From assembly GCF_900100695.1 (NCBI RefSeq), contig NZ_FNCF01000003.1, forward strand, positions 372,001-436,000: a stretch of 64,000 nucleotides of DNA. The letters run 5' to 3'. How positions within the stretch are numbered: the first letter of the stretch is position 1; every line of letters begins with the position of its first letter. Below, in pieces: positions 1 through 9,006 of this stretch. The translations under genes and the position numbers were made by a program. The notes below the pieces were generated by a model. That model saw only the letters and a program-made list of their open reading frames with translations. It was not told the DNA's origin and made no database searches. Source of the DNA: Klenkia brasiliensis. GTDB taxonomy: Bacteria; Actinomycetota; Actinomycetes; Mycobacteriales; Geodermatophilaceae.

Positions 1-432
1 GGCGGTGGAGGTGGTGGCGGCGCGCTCGACGGCGGTGGAGCAGCGCTCCTCCAGGCCGGCCAGTTGCTGCTCGGCGACGTCCCGGACGGCGTCGGGCCCG
101 CCGTGCGCGGCGACGAACCGCAGCGCGGTGAGCGCCAGGTCGTCGTAGGCGTGCGGGAAGCCCGACCGCCCGGCGTCGGTGAGCACGAAGTGCCGGGCCG
201 GGCGACCCCGGCCGCGGACCGAGCCGGGCAGCGCCCGCTCGGCGACGCGGCCCTCGGCGACGAGGGAGTCCAGGTGCCGGCGGACGGCGGCCGGGGAGAC
301 GCCCAGCCGGCCGGCGAGCTCGGTGGCGGTCTGCGCGCCGTGCTCGAGCAGCAGGCCCGTCACGCGGTCGCGCGTGCGCCGGTCGTCGGGGTTCACCGAC
401 GGCCGGGCGGACGGCACCGCGCTGGATTCCAC
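1..432 (-). CDS. sufR: SufR-like winged-helix transcriptional regulator (3' part outside window)
   Basis: The gene reads leftward out of the window, and 144 codons are visible. The N-terminal part holds a helix-turn-helix (LLLEHGAQTATELAGRLGVS followed by PAAVRRHLDSLVAEG, about residues 22-58), then RGRGRPARHFVLTDAG, the typical wing of the SufR/ArsR-like Fe-S regulators. The Fe-S cysteine region lies beyond the edge. In mycobacteria SufR (Rv1460) precedes sufBDCSU and lies near ctaA, ctaB, tkt and zwf, the order seen here; the suf genes would lie to the left. The start is either GTG at 432, chosen here, or GTG at 417; neither has a good ribosome site, so a leaderless mRNA is likely. The name rests on the winged-helix type, gene order and an operator-like palindrome over the start. 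Another DeoR/ArsR-type regulator is possible. Confidence 0.7.
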   Translation of the reverse strand, partial: MESSAVPSARPSVNPDDRRTRDRVTGLLLEHGAQTATELAGRLGVSPAAVRRHLDSLVAEGRVAERALPGSVRGRGRPARHFVLTDAGRSGFPHAYDDLALTALRFVAAHGGPDAVRDVAEQQLAGLEERCSTAVERAATTSTA

Positions 433-443
433 AACACGAGTGT
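429..443 (-). promoter_or_regulatory. SufR-type operator overlapping the regulator's start
   Basis: On the minus strand this reads ACACT-CGTGT-TGTGG. The site described for Mycobacterium tuberculosis SufR is ACACT-N5-TGTGA, so nine of ten defined bases agree. It overlaps the proposed GTG start of the regulator, which would suit autorepression. The match is by eye; binding is inferred. Confidence 0.5.
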
Positions 444-495
444 GCGCTATTTCCCGGACGTCGCAAGCAAGGTCGCCCTAACCCGAACGTGCAGC

Positions 496-533
496 CCACG
501 GGGGGTGCGGGCAGCTGCCCGCACCCCCCGTGG
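496..533. terminator. Perfect 38-bp palindrome, terminator of the clp gene
   Basis: Positions 496-514 and 515-533 are exact reverse complements, giving a 19-bp stem with no unpaired loop bases in the DNA. It lies 14 bp after the stop codon of the Clp ATPase (550-548) and before the regulator, both read leftward, so it most likely ends clp transcription. There is no clear U-tract, which is common in high-GC actinobacteria. Confidence 0.75.
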
Positions 534-547
534 CACCGCGTGCCAGG

Positions 548-3007
548 TCAGAGCGCCACCGGGCTCTCGACGGCGAAGTGCAGGCCGCCGTCGACCACCC
601 CGACCCGCAGCCGCTGACCGCGCTGCAGATCACCGGCCAGCACCATCCGGGACACCGGGTTGTCGACCTCGCGCTGGATCGCCCGGCGCAGCGGACGTGC
701 CCCGTAGGCCGGCTCGTGGCCCCGGTCGGCGAGCCAGGCCACCGCCTCCTCGTCGAACTCGACCGCGATGTCCTGCGCGGCCAGCCGACGCCGGGTCTCC
801 TCCAGCAGCAGGTCGGTGATGCGGGCCAGCTGCGCCGCCTCCAGCTGCCGGAAGACCACGATCTCGTCGATCCGGTTGAGGAACTCCGGCCGGAAGGCCT
901 CCCGCAGCCGCCGCAGGACGGCGTCGCGGACGTCGCGGCCGCCGTCGTCGGCGCCCGAGGTGAAGCCCAGCGGGCCGTGCGCGGCGTTGACGATGGCCTC
1001 CGAGCCCAGGTTCGACGTCATCACCACGACGGTGTTGGCGAAGGAGACCGTGCGGCCCTGGGAGTCGGTGAGCCGGCCGTCGTCCAGCAGCTGCAGCAGC
1101 GTGTTGAACACGTCCGGGTGCGCCTTCTCGACCTCGTCGAGCAGCACCACCGAGTAGGAGTTGCGCCGCACGGCCTCGGTCAGCTGACCGGCGTCCTCGT
1201 AGCCCACGTACCCGGGGGGCGAGCCGACCAGCCGGCTGACGGTGTGCCGCTCCTGGAACTCGCCCATGTCGAGCCGCACCATCTTGTCCTGGTCGCCGAA
1301 CAGGGCCTCGGCCAGCGCGCGGGCCAGCTCGGTCTTGCCGACGCCGGTGGGGCCGAGGAACAGGAAGCTGCCGATCGGCCGGTCCGGGTCGCCCAGGCCG
1401 GCGCGGGACCGGCGGACGGCCTCGGCCACGACCTCGACCGCCTCGTCCTGGCCGACGACGCGGGCGTGCAGCACGTCCTCCAGCCGCAGCAACCGGTCGC
1501 GCTCCTCCTCGGTCAGCTGCGCCACCGGGATGCCGGTGGCCCGGGAGACCACCTCGGCGATCTCGGCGACGCCGACCTCGGGGACGCCGGTCTCGTCGCC
1601 CGAGCGGGCCCCGGCGAGCCGCTGCTGCGCCGCGGCCAGCTCGTCGCGCAGGCCGGAGGCGCGCTCGTACTGCTCGGCGGCCACGGCCTGGTCCTTCTCC
1701 CGCTGCAGCCGCTCGACCTCCTGCTCCAGCGACCGCAGGTCGGTGGTCGGGCGGCGGACCCGCAGCCGCACCCGCGCGCCGGCCTGGTCGACCAGGTCGA
1801 TGGCCTTGTCGGGCAGGTGCCGGTCGGCGACGTAGCGGTCGGACAGCTCGGCGGCGGCGACCAGCGCCTCGTCGGTGAAGCGCACCTGGTGGTGGGCCTC
1901 GTACCGGTCTCGCAGGCCGCGCAGGATCTCCACGGTGTCGGCCACGCTGGGCTCGCCGACCAGGATCGGCTGGAACCGGCGCTCCAGCGCTGGGTCCTTC
2001 TCGATGCTGGTGCGGTACTCGTCCAGCGTGGTGGCGCCGATGACGTGCAGCTCGCCGCGGGCCAGCGCCGGCTTGAGGATGTTGCCGGCACCGGCCGAGC
2101 CCTCGGAGCCGCCCGCGTTCACCACGGTGTGCAGCTCGTCGACGAAGACCAGGACCGAGTCGGCGTGCGCCCGGATCTCGTCCATGACCTTGCCGAGCCG
2201 CTCCTCGAAGTCGCCGCGGTAGCGGGTGCCGGCGACCAGGCCGGTGAGGTCGAGCTCGACCAGCCGGCGGCCGCGGAGCACGTCGGGGACGTCGCCGGCC
2301 ACGATCTGGGCGGCGATGCCCTCCACGACGGCGGTCTTGCCGACGCCGGCCTCGCCGATGAGCACCGGGTTGTTCTTGGTGCGGCGGGACAGCACCTCGA
2401 TGGTCTGCTCGATCTCGTCGGCCCGGCCGATGACCGGGTCGATCCTGCCGTCGCGGGCCAGCGCGGTCAGGTCCCGGCCGTACTGGTCCAGCGTCGGGGT
2501 GTCCGAGGGCGGCTGCTCGGCCGGGGCACCGCTGGCCGCGCGCTGCAGGGACTCGGGGGTCACCCGCGCGCCGGACAGCTGGCGGCCGGCGGCGGAGTCG
2601 GCGTTGAGCGCGAGGGCGAACAGCAGGTGCTCGGGGCCGATGTAGGTGGAGCCGCTGGCCCGGGACACCTGGTGGGCGTCCAGCAGGGCCCGCTTCGCGG
2701 CCGGGGTGAGGGTGACCGGGCCGTCGGAGGGCTCGCCGACGCGCAGCGCCTCCTCGAGACCGGTGCGCAGCCGGTCGGGGTCGGCGCCGGCCCGGGTCAG
2801 CAGGGTGCGGGTCGGCTCCTGGCCGGCCAGCGCCCACAGCAGGTGGGGCGCGTCGAGGTCGCGGCCGCCCCACCCGGCGGCCTGCTGCGCGGCGGCGACC
2901 AGGGTCTCGCGGGCGTGCTCGGACAGCAGCTGGGTCAGGTCGACCCGCTGCATGCCCCGGCGGTTGCTGAAGAAGGCGGCGGAGAAGTCGTCGAAGGGAG
3001 AGGTCAC
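548..3007 (-). CDS. ClpC-like AAA+ unfoldase (Clp protease ATP-binding subunit)
   Basis: A Hsp100 unfoldase of 819 residues that would feed substrates to ClpP or remodel proteins in the cytoplasm. It has an N-terminal double Clp-N repeat (about 22-160), AAA-1 with Walker A GEAGVGKT (218-225) and VFVDELHT, a short middle region with a UVR motif ([20 protein letters not shown], about 470) and AAA-2 with Walker [17 protein letters not shown] and [13 protein letters not shown]. The short middle region with UVR motif marks ClpC/ClpE rather than ClpB. The tail ends without an obvious ClpP-docking tripeptide that I could identify. The GTG start at 3007 has GGAG eight bases upstream. A ClgR-type site lies about 150 bp upstream. 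This is probably a second, ClpC2-like paralogue rather than the main clpC1, but that cannot be settled from the window. Confidence 0.88.
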   Translation of the reverse strand: MTSPFDDFSAAFFSNRRGMQRVDLTQLLSEHARETLVAAAQQAAGWGGRDLDAPHLLWALAGQEPTRTLLTRAGADPDRLRTGLEEALRVGEPSDGPVTLTPAAKRALLDAHQVSRASGSTYIGPEHLLFALALNADSAAGRQLSGARVTPESLQRAASGAPAEQPPSDTPTLDQYGRDLTALARDGRIDPVIGRADEIEQTIEVLSRRTKNNPVLIGEAGVGKTAVVEGIAAQIVAGDVPDVLRGRRLVELDLTGLVAGTRYRGDFEERLGKVMDEIRAHADSVLVFVDELHTVVNAGGSEGSAGAGNILKPALARGELHVIGATTLDEYRTSIEKDPALERRFQPILVGEPSVADTVEILRGLRDRYEAHHQVRFTDEALVAAAELSDRYVADRHLPDKAIDLVDQAGARVRLRVRRPTTDLRSLEQEVERLQREKDQAVAAEQYERASGLRDELAAAQQRLAGARSGDETGVPEVGVAEIAEVVSRATGIPVAQLTEEERDRLLRLEDVLHARVVGQDEAVEVVAEAVRRSRAGLGDPDRPIGSFLFLGPTGVGKTELARALAEALFGDQDKMVRLDMGEFQERHTVSRLVGSPPGYVGYEDAGQLTEAVRRNSYSVVLLDEVEKAHPDVFNTLLQLLDDGRLTDSQGRTVSFANTVVVMTSNLGSEAIVNAAHGPLGFTSGADDGGRDVRDAVLRRLREAFRPEFLNRIDEIVVFRQLEAAQLARITDLLLEETRRRLAAQDIAVEFDEEAVAWLADRGHEPAYGARPLRRAIQREVDNPVSRMVLAGDLQRGQRLRVGVVDGGLHFAVESPVAL

Positions 3008-3155
3008 GGAGTGCGCTCCAGGGATGCGTACCTGCGCCGATCCGGGGGCCGGGTCTCGACCGGGGTCGTGCGCCGCGGGGTGGGAGCCGTCAGCCGTCGC
3101 TGTCCGGGGCCCTGCGCTGTGGTGTGCAGCGCGCCCGCCGTCCCTGTCCTTCCCG

Positions 3156-3174
3156 TGTGCGCCCAGGGCGAACA
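3156..3174. promoter_or_regulatory. ClgR-type operator between clp and ctaA
   Basis: The plus strand contains CGC-CCAGG-GCG-AAC within 3160-3173. It fits the ClgR core CGC-YNANR-GCG followed by WWS that is described for actinobacteria, where ClgR activates clp protease genes. It lies in the 189-bp divergent region, about 150 bp upstream of the Clp ATPase start and about 25 bp upstream of the ctaA start. The match is by eye. Confidence 0.45.
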
Positions 3175-3184
3175 CGCAGCCACC

Positions 3185-3190
3185 TACCCT
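3185..3190 (+). promoter_or_regulatory. -10 box of ctaA (leaderless)
   Basis: TACCCT lies six bases before the GTG start of ctaA, the spacing expected when transcription begins at the start codon. No strong -35 is visible, and no ribosome site precedes the GTG. Confidence 0.4.
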
Positions 3191-3196
3191 GGGTGC

Positions 3197-4108
3197 GTGC
3201 CGGTCTCCCCCGTCGTCGTCCGCCGCGTCGCCCTCGCCAACGCCGTCGCCAACGGCCTCATCGTCGTCACCGGCGGTGCGGTCCGGCTGACCGGCAGCGG
3301 GCTGGGCTGCCCCACCTGGCCCGAGTGCACCGACGGGTCGATCACCCCGACCGCCGAGCTCGCCGGCCACGGGTTGATCGAGTTCGGCAACCGGCTGCTG
3401 ACCTTCGCGCTCGCGGTGATCGCCATCGCCACCGTGGTGGTCGTGTGGCGCTCCAGCCGCCGGGAGCTGCGGAGGTGGGCGGTCGGCAGCTTCCTGGGCA
3501 TCCCGGCGCAGGCGCTGCTGGGCGGCGTCACCGTGCTGACCGGGCTGAACCCGTGGACGGTCGCCGCGCACTTCCTCGTCTCGATGGTCCTGGTGGCCGT
3601 CGCCACCACGCTGTGGCTGCGCTCCCGGGAGCCCGGGGTGGGCGGGCTGCTGGTGCGCCGGCCGATCGCCGCGCTGGTCACCGGCATCGCGGTCACCGTC
3701 GCCGCCGTCCAGGTGTTCGGCACCGTCGTCACCGGCTCGGGCCCGCACAGCGGCGACCCGGGTGCCGGGCGCACGGGCTTCGACCCCGAGCTGGTCAGCC
3801 AGCTGCACGCCGACGTCGTCTTCCTGCTCATCGGGCTGACCGTGGCGCTGCTGGTGGCCCTGTACGCCACCGACTCCCCCGGCCGCGTCCGCCGGGCCGC
3901 CCGTGACCTGCTGGTCGTGGAGCTGGCCCAGGGCGTCATCGGCTACGTGCAGTACTTCACCGGCCTGCCGGTCGTGCTGGTGCTGCTGCACATGCTGGGC
4001 GCGGTGCTGATCACCGCCTACACGGCACGGCTGTGCTGGGCCCTCCGCGGCCCCCGCACCGAGGCCGAGGTCCAGCCCCCCGCCGACGCCTTCGCCACCA
4101 CCCGGTAG
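3197..4108 (+). CDS. ctaA: Heme A synthase CtaA/COX15
   Basis: An integral membrane enzyme of 303 residues that oxidises the C8 methyl of heme O to the formyl group of heme A for aa3-type cytochrome oxidase. Eight hydrophobic segments are readable. GGAVRLTGSGLGCPTWPEC near residues 25-43 carries the paired cysteines seen in Bacillus-type CtaA, and HGLIEFGNRLLTF supplies the conserved histidine and the EFGNR motif. Further histidines occur in AAHFLVSM, QLHADVVF and LLHMLGA, as expected for heme ligands. The GTG start is chosen because the family begins here and a -10 box sits just upstream. It is convergent with ctaB, whose product makes its substrate. Confidence 0.93.
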   Translation: MPVSPVVVRRVALANAVANGLIVVTGGAVRLTGSGLGCPTWPECTDGSITPTAELAGHGLIEFGNRLLTFALAVIAIATVVVVWRSSRRELRRWAVGSFLGIPAQALLGGVTVLTGLNPWTVAAHFLVSMVLVAVATTLWLRSREPGVGGLLVRRPIAALVTGIAVTVAAVQVFGTVVTGSGPHSGDPGAGRTGFDPELVSQLHADVVFLLIGLTVALLVALYATDSPGRVRRAARDLLVVELAQGVIGYVQYFTGLPVVLVLLHMLGAVLITAYTARLCWALRGPRTEAEVQPPADAFATTR

Positions 4109-4121
4109 CACCGCCACACGC

Positions 4122-4437
4122 GGCGACCCTCGAGCGCGGGGTCGCGGGGCTCTCGGACGCACCAGGACCCCGGCAACCCCGTTCTCGGCGTGGCCTGACC
4201 CGCCGGAACACCCGGGACGACGCGGCGTGCGGGGTTCCTGCCCCCTCCGGGCCTGGCGAGAGGGCAGGAACCGGGCGATCGGACATCGAGGACCACCGAG
4301 TGCGGGGTTCGCGGGGTCATCGGGCTCGCCACAACCCCGGGAAGCCCGTTCTCGACGTCGCCCATCGCGGGACGACGCGGTGTGCGGGGTCCACGCCCAC
4401 TCGGGGCCGCGCGGGAGGGCGAGAACCCGGCAACCCG
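4122..4437. repeat. Two diverged tandem copies of a ~150-bp element between ctaA and ctaB
   Basis: This 348-bp gene-free gap holds two related blocks, about 4122-4272 and 4287-4427. Both contain, in the same order, a GCGGGGT(T)CGCGGGG block, CCCGTTCTCG (4178-4187 and 4345-4354), GGGACGACGCGG (4214-4225 and 4369-4380), GTGCGGGGT and a GAGGGC..GAACC end. The spacings differ by 12 bp between the copies, so small indels have accumulated. I see no reading frame with coding character. It may be a duplicated intergenic or terminator element. Confidence 0.6.
4233..4272. terminator. Inverted repeat between convergent ctaA and ctaB
   Basis: GGTTCCTGCCC (4233-4243) and GGGCAGGAACC (4262-4272) are exact reverse complements with an 18-nt loop. 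It lies in the first repeat block downstream of ctaA and could stop transcription from either side. The second block has only an imperfect version. Confidence 0.5.
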
Positions 4438-4456
4438 GCGTCAGGGATCGGGGGCC

Positions 4457-5374
4457 TCAGAGGAGGACGTCGAGGACCAGGGCGATGGACAGCAGGGTCA
4501 TGTAGGTGATCGACACCGAGAACAGCCTCATGGGCCGGTCGGGGACGCCGGCCTTGATCCGGGCCAGCCAGGCGTGGGACTCGTAGACGTACCAGGCACC
4601 CAGGGCCAGCACCGGGCCGCCGGCGATCCAGCCCAGCTGCGGGGTCACCGGGACCATGAGCACGGAGACCGCGAGGGTGGCCCAGGCCCACGCGGCGGAC
4701 TGCCTGGCCACCGTGACCGGGCCGGCGACGACGGAGAGCATGGGGACGCCCGCGCGGAAGTAGTCGTAGCGGTACCGGCTGGCCAGCGCCCAGAAGTGCG
4801 GCATCTGCCAGCAGAAGACGATGCCGAAGAAGACCACGGCGGGCCAGGCCAGCGAACCGGTGACCGCCGCCCAGCCGATGAGCACCGGGGCCGCGCCGGG
4901 GAGGCCGCCGAAGACGGTGTTGTGGTGGGTGCGGCGCTTGAGCACCATCGTGTAGAAGACCGAGTAGGCCAGCATCGCCCCGGCGGCGAGCGCGGTGGCC
5001 AGCGGCGCGGTGAAGACGCCGAGGACGACCAGCGAGATCCAGGCCAGGATGACGCCGAAGGTCAGCGCGGCCCGCGGGGCGATGACCCCGGTGACGGTCG
5101 GCCGGTCCCGGGTGCGCGACATGATCCGGTCGATGTCGCGGTCGTACCAGCAGTTGATCGTGTTGGCCGCGCCCGCGGCCAGCATCCCGCCGACCAGGGT
5201 GGCCACGACCAGCCCGGTGCCCGGCCAGCCGCCGGCGGCCAGCATCATCGCCGGGAGCGTGGTGACCAGCAGCAGCTCGACGAGCTTGGGCTTGGTCAGC
5301 GAGACGTAGGCCCCGACGAGCGCCAGCGGAGGGGTCCGCCGGACGACGGCACGCCGTTCGGCGATCGAGGTCAC
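4457..5374 (-). CDS. ctaB: Protoheme IX farnesyltransferase (heme O synthase)
   Basis: A UbiA-family prenyltransferase of about 305 residues with roughly nine membrane segments; it joins farnesyl diphosphate to heme B to make heme O, the substrate of CtaA. LTKPKLVELLLVTTLPAM opens the protein. NTINCWYDRDIDRIMSRTRDRP is the Asp-rich prenyl-diphosphate-binding motif, and a second acidic region lies in the loop after RRTHHNTVFGG. The start is GTG 5374 (GGA seven bases upstream) or GTG 5386. It faces tkt across a divergent gap, as in other actinobacteria. Confidence 0.93.
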   Translation of the reverse strand: MTSIAERRAVVRRTPPLALVGAYVSLTKPKLVELLLVTTLPAMMLAAGGWPGTGLVVATLVGGMLAAGAANTINCWYDRDIDRIMSRTRDRPTVTGVIAPRAALTFGVILAWISLVVLGVFTAPLATALAAGAMLAYSVFYTMVLKRRTHHNTVFGGLPGAAPVLIGWAAVTGSLAWPAVVFFGIVFCWQMPHFWALASRYRYDYFRAGVPMLSVVAGPVTVARQSAAWAWATLAVSVLMVPVTPQLGWIAGGPVLALGAWYVYESHAWLARIKAGVPDRPMRLFSVSITYMTLLSIALVLDVLL

Positions 5375-5420
5375 GAGTCGATCCACACCATTCGAACCGG
5401 GACGGGCGGAGGTCGGGCCC

Positions 5421-5466
5421 ACTCTAGCCCCGACGCAGGGCCGGGACACCGGCCTACCACTAGGGT
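5421..5466. promoter_or_regulatory. Candidate divergent -10 boxes for ctaB and tkt
   Basis: TAGAGT on the minus strand (5421-5426) points toward ctaB, and TAGGGT on the plus strand (5461-5466) points toward tkt, leaving a tkt leader of roughly 110 nt. Neither has a good -35. Assignment is by spacing and resemblance only. Confidence 0.3.
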
Positions 5467-5585
5467 TCGGTCACGTTGATGGTGCGCGCCCGGCGGGTAG
5501 GGCCCAGGTCGGCAAGGACGACGACCGGCAGACACTCCGGCGTCGCCCCGACGCAGACCCGACCCTCAAGGGAGCACCCGCCACG

Positions 5586-7799
5586 ATGGCAGACATCAGC
5601 ACCGAGTCCGAGGCCCCGGCGGAAGCCGCCTCCGACTCCCCCACCGGCTCGCCCGCGCAGCCGAACCCGACCCTGCCCGAGGGCTTCGGTGACCTGGACC
5701 GCAAGGCCATCGACACCGCCCGCGTGCTGGCCATGGACGCCGTGCAGAAGGTCGGCAACGGCCACCCCGGCACCGCGATGAGCCTGGCCCCGCTGGCCTA
5801 CCTGCTCTTCCAGAAGTGGATCAAGCACGACCCGTCCGACCCGAACTGGGTCGCCCGCGACCGCTTCGTGCTGTCCCCCGGCCACACCGCGCTGACCCTC
5901 TACACCCAGCTCTACTACTCCGGCTACGGCCTGGAGCTCGACGACCTCAAGGCGCTGCGCACCTGGGGCTCGCAGACCCCGGGCCACCCCGAGGTCGGCC
6001 ACACCAAGGGCGTCGAGACCACCACCGGCCCGCTGGGCCAGGGCGTGGGCAACGCGGTCGGCATGGCGATGGCCGCCCGCCGCGAGCGCGGCATCTGGGA
6101 CCCGACGTCCGACCCCTCGGGCGAGAGCGTCTTCGACCACACCATCTGGGCGATCGCCTCCGACGGCGACCTGCAGGAGGGCATCTCCGGCGAGGCGTCG
6201 TCCCTGGCCGGCACCCAGCAGCTGGGCAACCTGGTCGTCGTCTACGACGACAACAAGATCTCCATCGAGGACGACACGACGATCGCCTTCACCGAGGACG
6301 TCGCCGCCCGGTACGAGGCCTACGGCTGGCACGTGCAGCACGTGGCCGACAGCGAGGACCTCGCCTCCCTCGACGCCGCCCTGGCCGCGGCCAAGGCCGA
6401 GACCACCCGGCCCTCGCTCGTCGTCAGCCGCTCGATCATCGGCTGGCCGTCGCCGGGCAAGCAGAACACCGGCGGCATCCACGGCTCGGCGCTGGGCGAG
6501 GACGAGGTCGCCGCGACCAAGAAGGTGCTGGGCTTCGACCCGGAGCAGACCTTCCAGGTCGCCGACGAGGTCATCGCGCACACCCGCAAGGTGCTCGAGC
6601 GCGGCCAGGCGGCCCGTGCCGAGTGGCAGCCCGGCTTCGACGCGTGGCAGGCGGCCAACCCCGACCAGGCCGCGCTGTTCGACCGGATGCGCACCCGCAC
6701 CCTGCCCGAGGGCTGGGCCGACGCGCTGCCGACCTTCGACGCCGACCCCAAGGGCATGGCCACCCGCAAGGCCTCCGGTGCGGTGCTCGCCGCGATCTAC
6801 CCGGCGCTGCCGGAGCTGTGGGGCGGCTCGGCCGACCTCGCGGAGTCCAACAACACCGCGGTCGAGGGCGAGCCCTCGTTCCTGCCGCCGAGCCGGCAGA
6901 CCAAGACGTGGACCGGTGGCCCCTACGGCCGCACGCTGCACTTCGGCATCCGCGAGCACGCCATGGGCTCGATCATGAACGGCATCGCGCTGCACGGCGG
7001 CACCCGCGTCTACGGCGGCACGTTCCTGACCTTCTCGGACTACATGCGCCCCGCCGTCCGGCTCGCCGCGCTCATGCAGCTGCCGGTCACCTACGTGTGG
7101 ACGCACGACTCCATCGGCCTGGGCGAGGACGGCCCGACGCACCAGCCGATCGAGCACCTGGCCGCGCTGCGGGCGATCATCGGCCTGGACGTCGTCCGGC
7201 CCGCCGACGCCAACGAGACCGCGGTGGCCTGGCGGACGATCCTGGAGCACGACGACCGCCCGGCCGGCATCATCCTGTCCCGGCAGAACCTGCCCGTGCT
7301 CGACCGGTCGGAGTTCGGCTCGGCCGAGGGCACCGCGAAGGGCGCCTACGTGCTGGCCGAGGCCAGCGGCGGCACCCCCGAGGTGATCCTGATGAGCACC
7401 GGGTCCGAGGTGCAGATCGCCGTCGCCGCCCGCGAGCAGCTCGAGGCGGCCGGCACGCCCACCCGGGTCGTGTCGATCCCCTGCCAGGAGTGGTTCGCCG
7501 AGCAGGGCCCGGCCTACCGCGACGAGGTGCTGCCCCCGACCGTCAAGGCCCGGGTCAGCATCGAGGCCGCCGTGGCCATGGGCTGGCGCGAGTTCGTCGG
7601 CGACGCCGGGCGCATCGTGGGCCTGGACCACTACGGCGCCAGCGCCTCGTTCCAGAAGCTGTACGACGAGTTCGGCCTCACCGCCGAGGCCGTCGTGGCC
7701 GCCGCCCGCGAGAGCATCCAGGCCGCCGCCGACGGCGCCGGCCCCGCCTCGGGCGCCGACGTCCCCACCCACGAGAACGCCCACACGGCCGACCACTGA
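5586..7799 (+). CDS. tkt: Transketolase
   Basis: A thiamine-diphosphate enzyme of 737 residues moving two-carbon ketol units in the non-oxidative pentose-phosphate pathway. A low-complexity N-terminal extension (about 1-28) precedes the catalytic core. [12 protein letters not shown] follows near residue 58, and the ThDP/metal motif begins at about residue 192 (GDGDLQEG ... YDDNKIS). [19 protein letters not shown] marks the pyrimidine domain, followed by the C-terminal transketolase domain. It is first in the operon tkt-tal-zwf-opcA-pgl, with tal 17 bp downstream. The ATG start has GGGAG upstream, at slightly long spacing. Confidence 0.97.
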   Translation: MADISTESEAPAEAASDSPTGSPAQPNPTLPEGFGDLDRKAIDTARVLAMDAVQKVGNGHPGTAMSLAPLAYLLFQKWIKHDPSDPNWVARDRFVLSPGHTALTLYTQLYYSGYGLELDDLKALRTWGSQTPGHPEVGHTKGVETTTGPLGQGVGNAVGMAMAARRERGIWDPTSDPSGESVFDHTIWAIASDGDLQEGISGEASSLAGTQQLGNLVVVYDDNKISIEDDTTIAFTEDVAARYEAYGWHVQHVADSEDLASLDAALAAAKAETTRPSLVVSRSIIGWPSPGKQNTGGIHGSALGEDEVAATKKVLGFDPEQTFQVADEVIAHTRKVLERGQAARAEWQPGFDAWQAANPDQAALFDRMRTRTLPEGWADALPTFDADPKGMATRKASGAVLAAIYPALPELWGGSADLAESNNTAVEGEPSFLPPSRQTKTWTGGPYGRTLHFGIREHAMGSIMNGIALHGGTRVYGGTFLTFSDYMRPAVRLAALMQLPVTYVWTHDSIGLGEDGPTHQPIEHLAALRAIIGLDVVRPADANETAVAWRTILEHDDRPAGIILSRQNLPVLDRSEFGSAEGTAKGAYVLAEASGGTPEVILMSTGSEVQIAVAAREQLEAAGTPTRVVSIPCQEWFAEQGPAYRDEVLPPTVKARVSIEAAVAMGWREFVGDAGRIVGLDHYGASASFQKLYDEFGLTAEAVVAAARESIQAAADGAGPASGADVPTHENAHTADH

Positions 7800-7816
7800 G
7801 CCCGGAGGCACACCAG

Positions 7817-8920
7817 ATGACCCAGAACGAGAACCTCGCCGCCCTGTCGAAGGCAGGCGTCGCGGTCTGGCTGGACGACCTGTCCCGCGACCGCATCCGC
7901 AGCGGCAACCTGCAGCAGCTCGTCGACGAGCACTCCGTCGTCGGCGTGACCACCAACCCCTCCATCTTCGCCGCCGCGATCAGCGGCTCGGACTCCTACG
8001 ACGACCAGCTGCACGCCATGGCCGTCCGCGGGGTCTCGGTGGAGGAGGCGCTGCGCACCATCACCGCCGCCGACGTCCGCGACGCCTGCGACCTGCTCGC
8101 CCCGGTCGCGGCCCGCACCGGCCGCGACGGCCGCGTCTCCCTCGAGGTCGCCCCCGGGCTGGCCCACGAGACCGACGCGACCGCCGCGGAGGCCGCCCAC
8201 CTGTGGTGGCTGGTCGACCGGCCGAACCTGTTCATCAAGATCCCGGCCACCGTCGAGGGCCTGCCCGCGATCACCGAGACGATCGCCAACGGCATCAGCG
8301 TCAACGTCACGTTGATCTTCAGCCTCGAGCGGTACAAGGCCGTCATGGAGGCCTACCTGGCCGGCCTGGAGAAGCGCGCCGAGGACCCCGAGGCCGGCTT
8401 CGAGGGCATCGAGAGCGTCGCGTCGTTCTTCGTGTCCCGCGTGGACACCGAGATCGACAAGCGGCTCGACGACGCCGGCGCCGACCCCGCGCTCAAGGGC
8501 AAGGCCGGCGTGGCCAACGCCCAGCTGGCCTACCAGGCCTACGAGGAGGTCTTCTCCTCCGACCGCTGGGCGGCACTGGAGGCCCGCGGCGCGAGCAAGC
8601 AGCGGCCGCTGTGGGCCTCGACCGGGGTCAAGAACCCCGACTACAGCGACGTGCTCTACCTGTCCGAGCTGGTTGCCCCCGACACGGTGAACACCATGCC
8701 GGAGAAGACCATGCAGGCCTTCGCCGACCACGGCCAGGTCGGCCGCCCGGTGCAGGAGACCTACGCCGACGCCGAGCAGGTGCTGCAGTCGGTGCGCGAC
8801 GCCGGGGTCGACCTCGACGACGTGTTCGCCGTCCTGGAGACCGAGGGCGTGCAGAAGTTCATCGACGCCTGGGACGAGCTGTCCGGCTCGGTGAAGGAGC
8901 AGCTGCAGGACAAGAAGTAA
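7817..8920 (+). CDS. tal: Transaldolase
   Basis: A class I aldolase-type enzyme of 367 residues that moves dihydroxyacetone units between sugar phosphates. [13 protein letters not shown] lies near residue 42. The Schiff-base lysine is in [11 protein letters not shown], about residue 141, and [14 protein letters not shown] follows. Length and motifs fit the long actinobacterial transaldolase (TalB-like, class 2). GGAGG lies nine bases before the ATG. A strong hairpin after the stop could lower readthrough into zwf. Confidence 0.96.
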   Translation: MTQNENLAALSKAGVAVWLDDLSRDRIRSGNLQQLVDEHSVVGVTTNPSIFAAAISGSDSYDDQLHAMAVRGVSVEEALRTITAADVRDACDLLAPVAARTGRDGRVSLEVAPGLAHETDATAAEAAHLWWLVDRPNLFIKIPATVEGLPAITETIANGISVNVTLIFSLERYKAVMEAYLAGLEKRAEDPEAGFEGIESVASFFVSRVDTEIDKRLDDAGADPALKGKAGVANAQLAYQAYEEVFSSDRWAALEARGASKQRPLWASTGVKNPDYSDVLYLSELVAPDTVNTMPEKTMQAFADHGQVGRPVQETYADAEQVLQSVRDAGVDLDDVFAVLETEGVQKFIDAWDELSGSVKEQLQDKK

Positions 8921-8925
8921 CCCAC

Positions 8926-8957
8926 CGGGGCCGGGTGCACCGCCGCACCCGGCCCCG
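8926..8957. terminator. Hairpin between tal and zwf
   Basis: Positions 8926-8938 pair perfectly with 8945-8957 (13-bp GC stem, 6-nt loop) six bases after the tal stop. With no U-tract and same-strand zwf following, it may attenuate the operon or protect the mRNA 3' end rather than fully terminate. Confidence 0.55.
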
Positions 8958-9006
8958 CTGGTGTCCGCCACCCGTACACCACCAGCGCACACCACCAGAG
9001 GGATCG

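Noticed and set aside
530-4108. Very long plus-strand open frame across the clp gene
   Set aside because: It is the antisense frame of a clear ClpC-like ATPase; the translation has the low-complexity composition typical of GC-rich shadows. Only its end from 3197 (ctaA) is real.
4033-4509. Open frames in the ctaA-ctaB gap
   Set aside because: They run through the repeat blocks, change between the two copies and show no protein-like pattern.
5460-7811. Long minus-strand open frame opposite tkt, and similar frames opposite zwf, uvrA, treZ and pgi
   Set aside because: All are antisense to strongly conserved enzymes and show no domain or codon signal of their own.
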